This document shows positions 31,852 to 35,873 of a stretch of DNA of 35,873 bases, piece after piece. Numbering within the stretch: the first letter of the stretch is position 1; each line of letters begins with the position of its first letter. The notes under the pieces are model-generated. The model saw only the letters and a program-made list of their open reading frames with translations, had not been told where the DNA came from and searched no databases. Source of the DNA: an uncultured Clostridia bacterium (GTDB lineage: Bacteria > Bacillota > Clostridia > Christensenellales > CAG-917); assembly GCA_947581925.1 (NCBI GenBank), contig CANPWB010000017.1, forward strand, positions 1-35,873. Direction: 5' to 3'. The position numbers were made by a program, and so were the translations under genes.

Positions 31852-31957
31852 CCCCATAAAATTCGCTACGCTCATTATTATGGGGACCCCGAGAAAGCTT
31901 AGACAAACGTGAGTATAGGGGGAGGCTCCCGCTGACTAACGGGTGGTGGGGGTCACA
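31852..31957. repeat. Mosaic intergenic repeat block 5 (gene-free stretch 31836-32143)
   Basis: CCCCATAA...TTATGGGG (31852-31885, followed by ACCCCG) is a near copy of the hairpin at 12081-12114. Next comes the TATAGGGGGAGGCTCCCGC unit with a GGGTGGTGGGGGTC half (31914-31956), matching 517-558 with a different centre. From 31960 to 32087 nothing is recognised except AT-rich sequence before the next promoter. Confidence 0.8.
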
Positions 31958-32087
31958 GAATTTAACGCACCCTCTATAATCACCTCGCTCTGCCCTCGCT
32001 TTCTCTCCCATAACGCCCTCTGTATACGCCCAAAAACTCATTCGTTTTTTAATGCTTGAATTTTTTTTGAAAAATCGCGCAAAACAG

Positions 32088-32116
32088 TTTACAGAATGAA
32101 AACATATCAATATAAT
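32088..32116 (+). promoter_or_regulatory. Promoter of the zinc-ribbon protein gene
   Basis: TTTACA (32088-32093), a 17-base spacer and TATAAT (32111-32116) precede the ATG at 32144. AGAGGTG (32131-32137) provides the ribosome site. Confidence 0.75.
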
Positions 32117-32143
32117 ATATCCAGCATAAAAGAGGTGCAATTT

Positions 32144-32623
32144 ATGGGAAAATACAAAAAGTGCCCGCGCTGCGAGCTCAATTGGATCGCAGGAGATGAG
32201 GAGCTTTGCGAAGTCTGCAAGGCGGAACTCGGCAAAGCGAGTTCAATAAGCTTGCTTGAAGAGGACGAGGACGACAGCGAAACAGAAGAGAGGATCTGCC
32301 CTATCTGCAAGGTGAATTATCTTGAGCCCGATGAGGACATCTGCGCCGCTTGCAGGGCGGAACAGGCTGCCTCCGCCGCGGAAAAGACGGATGAGGACGC
32401 TTGGCAGGAGTTTGTCGATGACGAGCCTATGTCCGACGACGATGAAGGCGAAGTCTCTCTCTCTCAACTTCAAGACGAGGAGTTTGACGAGCAATTTGAA
32501 GAAGAAGAGGAAGAAGAGAGCGTTGACGACGAGCCCGACGATTTTGACACCTACGGCGACGTCAACGACTACGAAGAGGACGACGAGGACGACGACTCCG
32601 ACAAAGACGACGAAGATTTCTGA
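32144..32623 (+). CDS. Acidic protein with two CxxC-x11-CxxC zinc ribbons
   Basis: This 159-residue hypothetical protein opens with two equal zinc-ribbon modules, C7/C10/C22/C25 (KYKKCPRCELNW) and C52/C55/C67/C70 (RICPICKVNY), each ending C-A-A/E-V-C-K/R-A-E. It then turns into an 85-residue, highly acidic, low-complexity tail (runs of Glu and Asp to the end). It has no signal peptide or membrane segment. The ribbons suggest nucleic-acid or protein binding, and the tail may mimic nucleic acid or act as a chaperone-like surface. These are inferences; I do not recognise a named family. It has its own promoter and terminator. Confidence 0.8.
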   Translation: MGKYKKCPRCELNWIAGDEELCEVCKAELGKASSISLLEEDEDDSETEERICPICKVNYLEPDEDICAACRAEQAASAAEKTDEDAWQEFVDDEPMSDDDEGEVSLSQLQDEEFDEQFEEEEEEESVDDEPDDFDTYGDVNDYEEDDEDDDSDKDDEDF

Positions 32624-32667
32624 TCCCCTCCCCTCTCATAACCAACATCATACCCCCCCCATTCAAC

Positions 32668-32703
32668 AAAAAAGGTCGGCAGCACATCGCTCCCGCCTTT
32701 TTT
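32668..32703 (+). terminator. Terminator after the zinc-ribbon gene
   Basis: AAAAAAGGTCGG and CCCGCCTTTTTT flank a 12-base loop. The stem is 11 pairs with one mismatch and ends in a T run. Confidence 0.75.
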
Positions 32704-32773
32704 ATCACCTATCCCATACACCTTCAATCGGTCATCACTGCATCGCTTAGTTCTTGACCAAAATAAAAACAGC

Positions 32774-32802
32774 TTGTATTACGGATCAACTTTTGTTATA
32801 AT
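32774..32802 (+). promoter_or_regulatory. Promoter of the small lipoprotein gene
   Basis: TTGTAT (32774-32779), 17 bases and TATAAT (32797-32802) lie 31 bases before the ATG at 32834. A TTGGGAG ribosome site follows. Confidence 0.7.
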
Positions 32803-32833
32803 TTATAAAAATGTTCTGATTTGGGAGTTTGTG

Positions 32834-33571
32834 ATGAAAAAACGGTTCAAAATTTTAATACTCTCTTTAGTGGCGATTATGGCGGCGAGTGCGCTTGTCG
32901 CATGCGATCCGCAGGTGGGCAAGCCAAAATATCAATATAAGCAATTTATTTTGAGCAGACCCGATTGCATAAGCGAAATGAAGATGTTCGCCAAAAGGGA
33001 CGAAGTGTTCTTTTTTGATTGCGATTTTTCCAACTTCGACGCACTCAACATAACTCAAACGTCCTATAACATTTCCGTGAACGGTTATTTCCTCTCGGAC
33101 GAGGCATCTGCTCATCAATATCTCGATCCCGATAAGGCGATTGATATAGCCTTTGTGGCAAACTATAAGGTGGAGGGGTCAGCGTATATCTACGGATTTT
33201 CGATTATAAGCAGAATTTTGGAGCCCAAGAAAACGTACAATAATAACAACGAAAATCAATACACTACAGACAATATATTTTATGATGAAAATAGCTTTAC
33301 GTCTGTAAACGAGCTTGGCGACAACGGCACAAGCAACGGCGGTAATGGCGGTGCTGTGGCGGTCCCCGACGGCTTTTTGCCGTCAAACTATCTGCAAAAC
33401 GGGACATATTACGAGTATTTGAAACTTAAAGGAAACCTGATGACCGGGTTAACTATTCTTGCCCAACCTGTCGAGATCGTCACCTGGAACAAGGCGTTCG
33501 ACCCCGATAAAGCGACTATACACCAAATAATAGACTATTTCAACGCCCACGCCACCTATCAAAAATATTGA
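32834..33571 (+). CDS. Hypothetical lipoprotein
   Basis: This 245-residue protein begins MKKRFKILILSLVAIMAASA, with lipobox LVAC and the lipidated Cys at 24, so it is probably exported and membrane-anchored. The mature part is hydrophilic, with Asn-rich and Gly/Asn-rich stretches around 150-180 (GDNGTSNGGNGG) that look like flexible linkers. No known domain is recognised. The start at 32834 follows GGGAG; an upstream in-frame Met would place the promoter inside the gene. It stands alone. Confidence 0.82.
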   Translation: MKKRFKILILSLVAIMAASALVACDPQVGKPKYQYKQFILSRPDCISEMKMFAKRDEVFFFDCDFSNFDALNITQTSYNISVNGYFLSDEASAHQYLDPDKAIDIAFVANYKVEGSAYIYGFSIISRILEPKKTYNNNNENQYTTDNIFYDENSFTSVNELGDNGTSNGGNGGAVAVPDGFLPSNYLQNGTYYEYLKLKGNLMTGLTILAQPVEIVTWNKAFDPDKATIHQIIDYFNAHATYQKY

Positions 33572-33618
33572 ATTTTTGTGCAAAAGAAGTATGAAATTGA
33601 TTAGATCAAAATTAATGG

Positions 33619-33714
33619 TACAGTTCGACAGTGCGACAGAGGTTCGGGCGGCTGTAAGCCGCGCGCAATTTCACACGTCAAATTGCGCAGATTCGATTCC
33701 CGCAGTCGTAAGCA
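33619..33714 (+). other. tRNA-like structured element (possible decayed class II tRNA)
   Basis: GCGG-CTGTAAG-CCGC (about 33648-33662) resembles a tRNA-Tyr anticodon arm (GTA at 33654-33656). A 9-bp hairpin GCGCAATTT...AAATTGCGC follows, placed like a class II variable arm. Then comes GCAGA-TTCGATT-CCCGC (33687-33703), a T-arm with two mismatches. TACAGTT (33619-33625) could pair with AGTCGTA (33704-33710) at six of seven positions. The D-arm does not fold convincingly and T8 is missing, so it is not called a functional tRNA. It sits immediately before a terminator. Confidence 0.35.
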
Positions 33715-33717
33715 AAC

Positions 33718-33753
33718 ACGCAAAAACCCTACTATATAGTAGGGTTTTTGCGT
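33718..33753. terminator. Perfect 36-bp palindromic bidirectional terminator
   Basis: ACGCAAAAACCCTACTAT (33718-33735) and its exact complement (33736-33753) give a CCCTACTATATAGTAGGG stem flanked by A5 and T5, so it can terminate in both directions. It lies 3 bases after the 3' end of tRNA-Ala on the minus strand. Confidence 0.9.
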
Positions 33754-33756
33754 ATT

Positions 33757-33832
33757 TGGTGGAGACAAGGGGAATCGAACCCCTGACCTTTTGAATGCCA
33801 TTCAAACGCTCTACCAACTGAGCTATGCCCCC
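33757..33832 (-). tRNA. tRNA-Ala (anticodon GGC), CCA encoded
   Basis: The 76-base gene reads GGGGGCATAGCTCAGTTGG at its 5' end. The anticodon loop is ATGGCAT with GGC, followed by GGGGTTCGAATCCCC, acceptor TGTCTCC, A73 and a genomic CCA. G3 faces T70, the G3-U70 pair that defines alanine tRNAs. All four arms fold. It is transcribed alone, from a promoter at 33888-33915 to a palindromic terminator. Confidence 0.97.
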
Positions 33833-33887
33833 ATGGCTTTTGTGGCGCGGGCTGCGAACGAGGCGCTCCATCGCCGATTGCCTAAAC

Positions 33888-33915
33888 ATTATAACACAAA
33901 ATTACGGTTTTGCAA
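33888..33915 (-). promoter_or_regulatory. Promoter of tRNA-Ala
   Basis: On the minus strand TTGCAA (33915-33910), a 16-base spacer and TATAAT (33893-33888) precede the tRNA by about 55 bases. Confidence 0.7.
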
Positions 33916-34085
33916 GGACTTTTGTGCTTAAAATAAAAAATATAGTTGTATATAGTTTATTTCGGCGCTCAATACCACGCCCTGCGCATTTGGTACCGAT
34001 ATTTTCAAAATATAGCGGATATGCCAGCTTTTTAAGCGCAAAGCGTCGCTCCTATGCTCAAACTGCGGCATTTTCATATCGCGGT

Positions 34086-34691
34086 TCAGAATTTCGCGCT
34101 CAAAAAATCGAACAGCAGCGCAAACGGTTCGCGCAGGTGCATAAGCGCTTTTTGGGACGCAGGCGTAGACGGCGCGGCGAGTGTGCTTGCGGCATACTTG
34201 TTCCCTGCCCTCTTCCACAGCATGCGTATGCGCGCGAGGTGAAACTCGTTTGAGACGAGCAACACGCCCTCAGACGCGTCGATATTGCGTTCCTCGATGA
34301 GTTCGAGGCAAAAACGGATGTTCTCAACGGTAGTTGCCGAGCGGTCCTCTATGAGGATGCGCTCGCTGTCAATGCCCTTCTCGACAAGATAGTCATACAT
34401 ACATTGCGCCTCGGACTGATGTTCTCCGTCGCCCTTGCCTCCGCTGACGATGATGGTCATATCGGGGTGTTCTTCCGCGTAATCTATAGCGGCGTCCAGC
34501 CTGTTTTGGAGCAGGGACTGCATTTTATCGCCGTCCAGCTTGTATCCGAAAACGATCATTACTGACGGTTCGCCCTCGATATCCGAATGGCTGCCCGCGA
34601 ACACCGCGATAAGCGGCGCGATAAAGCAAACAAGCACAAGTATCACCACGATGAGCAACAATATGCCAATCAATTTCATAACTTTTCTCAT
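34086..34691 (-). CDS. YdcF/SanA-like DUF218 protein
   Basis: This protein of about 201 residues has one N-terminal membrane helix (MRKVMKLIGILLLIVVILVL; about 5-35) and a DUF218 domain: SVMIVFGYKLDGDKMQSLLQ, MTIIVSGGKGDGEHQSEAQ, LIEDRSATTVENIRFCLELI and VSNEFHLARIRMLWKRAG. The domain presumably faces outside. The family is linked to envelope integrity (SanA) or unknown enzymatic activity on nucleotide-like or lipid-linked compounds; no specific reaction is established. ATG 34691 follows GGTGGG; the Met at 34679 is an alternative. It is monocistronic. Confidence 0.88.
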   Translation of the reverse strand: MRKVMKLIGILLLIVVILVLVCFIAPLIAVFAGSHSDIEGEPSVMIVFGYKLDGDKMQSLLQNRLDAAIDYAEEHPDMTIIVSGGKGDGEHQSEAQCMYDYLVEKGIDSERILIEDRSATTVENIRFCLELIEERNIDASEGVLLVSNEFHLARIRMLWKRAGNKYAASTLAAPSTPASQKALMHLREPFALLFDFLSAKF

Positions 34692-34850
34692 ACAATATCC
34701 CACCTTATTTGGATAGCTAATAGCGGCTACACACCGCCGCTTACATTCTAGCATGACCCGCGCCGTTTTTCAATAGCCGCGCCCCGAAACATTGTGCAAA
34801 ATCACTTTGGATCGCCTTAAACCCGCCGCTTTTGCAAGGCATATCCAATT

Positions 34851-35504
34851 TTAGTCGGACGGAAAGTCGCTCGCGTCTATGCCTTTGAGAGCTAGGACGT
34901 CCGCTATGGAGGAGTGCACCTCTTCGACGTGGTTACGGCTTGCGCGCCGCGTATCCTCGGCGAGTTTATTGAGCTGAATGACGTTCATATCATGTCTCAA
35001 GCACATCTCTTTTGCGACGAGCATGGTGAGGTATGCGTCGTCCACACTCCTATGCAACGTGACGTCTATGGGTATGCCAAGCGCCTCCGCCGCCTTCTCG
35101 AGTGAAGTACGCCGCCCGTCGCCGTACAAAAACGCGAAAATGCGCTGGATATCGTAATAGGAAAACACGAACCGCTCGCGCGCGCAATCGTCGCAAGCTA
35201 TGCTCAGATATCTGAAATCGTTTCTTGTGGAAAAGCCGACCACCGTAGCCTTCCTGTCCTCGAGCAACGCCTTAATCTTGTCATAGAACTGAGAAAACGG
35301 CGGGCTTTTCTTGTACTCCTCTTCCGAAAAGCTCAACGTGAGATCGCGCCCGCCCGGTCTACCCGTAAGGTAAAATTTATTTTGCGGGTCCATGAGTATG
35401 CACTCTTTTTCAAGCGCCTCGAAATTTTTGTTTGCGACCACATAGCCGAATTCGCAAATATGCTTGCCGTCGCAGCACTCGATATCGAAAAAAAGGTACT
35501 TCAT
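34851..35504 (-). CDS. DEDDh-type 3'-5' exonuclease domain protein
   Basis: This 217-residue protein has the RNase H-like exonuclease fold of DnaQ/KapD relatives: exo I MKYLFFDIECC (D and E metal ligands), exo II VVGFSTRNDFRYLSIACDD and exo III LHRSVDDAYLTMLVAKEM, an H-x4-D (DEDDh). It probably removes 3' nucleotides from DNA or RNA. No polymerase, helicase or BRCT part is attached. ATG 35504 follows AAGAGGAA; an upstream in-frame start at 35555 is rejected. A promoter is not obvious, and a repeat block begins about 90 bases upstream. Confidence 0.87.
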   Translation of the reverse strand: MKYLFFDIECCDGKHICEFGYVVANKNFEALEKECILMDPQNKFYLTGRPGGRDLTLSFSEEEYKKSPPFSQFYDKIKALLEDRKATVVGFSTRNDFRYLSIACDDCARERFVFSYYDIQRIFAFLYGDGRRTSLEKAAEALGIPIDVTLHRSVDDAYLTMLVAKEMCLRHDMNVIQLNKLAEDTRRASRNHVEEVHSSIADVLALKGIDASDFPSD

Positions 35505-35589
35505 AAGTTTTCCTCTTGCTTTTATCGTCCATATTATAGCATACCTCCCTCTCAAATTTGCAAGCCTTTTTAAAATTATCTTGAGAGCG

Positions 35590-35873
35590 GCAGTACGTCC
35601 GTCTGCGTATAAGGGCGCTCGGACGGAGGTTACTAGAGTTCAAGCACGTCGGGCGTTGATAGCTCAGACATAGTTATTGAAAAACCCAACCTCTCCCTTC
35701 GTTACGTGCAGCGATGATAACGCAGGTCTGAGGAATATTGGGGTCCCCACGAAATTACGCAGTGATTTCGTGGGGTAAAGGCACACTGCACTCAGTACTC
35801 CCCGGCTATACCCCACAAAAAATACTTTTTGCGGGGACCCCGATCTAAAACCCCATAAAATTCGTTCCACTCA
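35590..35873. repeat. Mosaic intergenic repeat block 6 with long repeat copy B (runs off the window)
   Basis: After ACGTCCGTCTGCG and CTCGGACGG motifs (35595-35628), bases 35676-35814 repeat 11945-12084 almost exactly. Hairpins CCCCACGAAAT...ATTTCGTGGGG (35745-35775) and CCCCACAAAAA...TTTTTGCGGGG (35811-35836) are present. A third one, starting CCCCATAAAATTCG (35851), is cut by the window edge. The second hairpin differs between the two long copies, so hairpin modules have been exchanged within a common frame. No gene is recognised in 35505-35873. Confidence 0.85.

Noticed and set aside
33601-33889. Minus-strand open frames overlapping tRNA-Ala
   Set aside because: They read through a clear tRNA gene and terminator; their sequence pattern is the usual tRNA-overlap artefact.
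310-35873. CRISPR array or integron attC array
   Set aside because: The repeats are irregularly spaced over the whole window, each a self-contained hairpin, with no regular spacers and no cas or integron integrase genes.

Overview
The window looks like chromosomal DNA of a Bacillota bacterium, most likely an uncultured anaerobic clostridial lineage. The evidence is the gene content: DUF4364 and DUF1292 proteins, an FMN-riboswitch-controlled ECF S component, a TIGR03905-type TSCPD protein, split fumarate hydratase, an anaerobic radical-SAM activase and MATE/ChrA transporters. Strong AGGAGG ribosome sites and TTGACA/TATAAT promoters agree with this. Base composition is moderately GC-rich in most genes and clearly lower in one lipoprotein gene. 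Both window ends are cut: the left inside an IS30-family transposase gene, the right inside a dispersed repeat.

Layout. 1-2.0 kb: IS30 transposase fragment, mosaic repeats, a DUF4364 protein and a DUF1292 protein. 2.1-10.7 kb (minus strand): one long aromatic amino acid operon, aroF-tyrA-aroB/aroA-aroC-pheA-aroE/aroK-aroQ. It covers every step from erythrose-4-phosphate plus PEP to chorismate, then to phenylpyruvate and 4-hydroxyphenylpyruvate. Its promoter is followed by an 18-codon reading frame with five Phe and two Tyr codons and by mutually exclusive pause, antiterminator and terminator hairpins, which is a classical ribosome-mediated attenuator. 10.8-11.9 kb: a divergent FMN-type riboswitch and an ECF substrate-binding membrane protein. 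12.4-15.5 kb: a CPA2 antiporter and a MATE exporter. 15.7-18.1 kb: a GLUG-repeat lipoprotein and a divergent small HTH regulator that share two palindromic operators. 18.2-21.8 kb (minus): fumarate hydratase alpha and beta, an AlkZ-related protein and a GH30 glycosidase broken by a frameshift in a homopolymer. 21.9-25.0 kb: malic enzyme and GAPDH. 25.5-28.4 kb (minus): a membrane M28 peptidase, then a gpx-TSCPD-marR redox operon. 28.6-31.8 kb: radical-SAM activase, PfkB sugar kinase and a two-subunit ChrA transporter. 32.1-35.5 kb: an acidic double zinc-ribbon protein, a small lipoprotein, tRNA-Ala(GGC), a YdcF protein and a DEDDh exonuclease.

How it works together. The aro operon is tightly coupled by ATGA or TGATG overlaps at four of its six junctions and senses its own products (charged tRNA-Phe and tRNA-Tyr) through the leader peptide. 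Fumarate hydratase and malic enzyme, divergently arranged, connect fumarate, malate and pyruvate. The spaces between operons (not inside them) carry a dispersed repeat family whose stems show compensatory base changes. The clearest candidates for new biology are the aro attenuator in a presumed Bacillota genome, the covarying hairpin repeats, the regulator/lipoprotein pair and the homopolymer switch in the GH30 gene.
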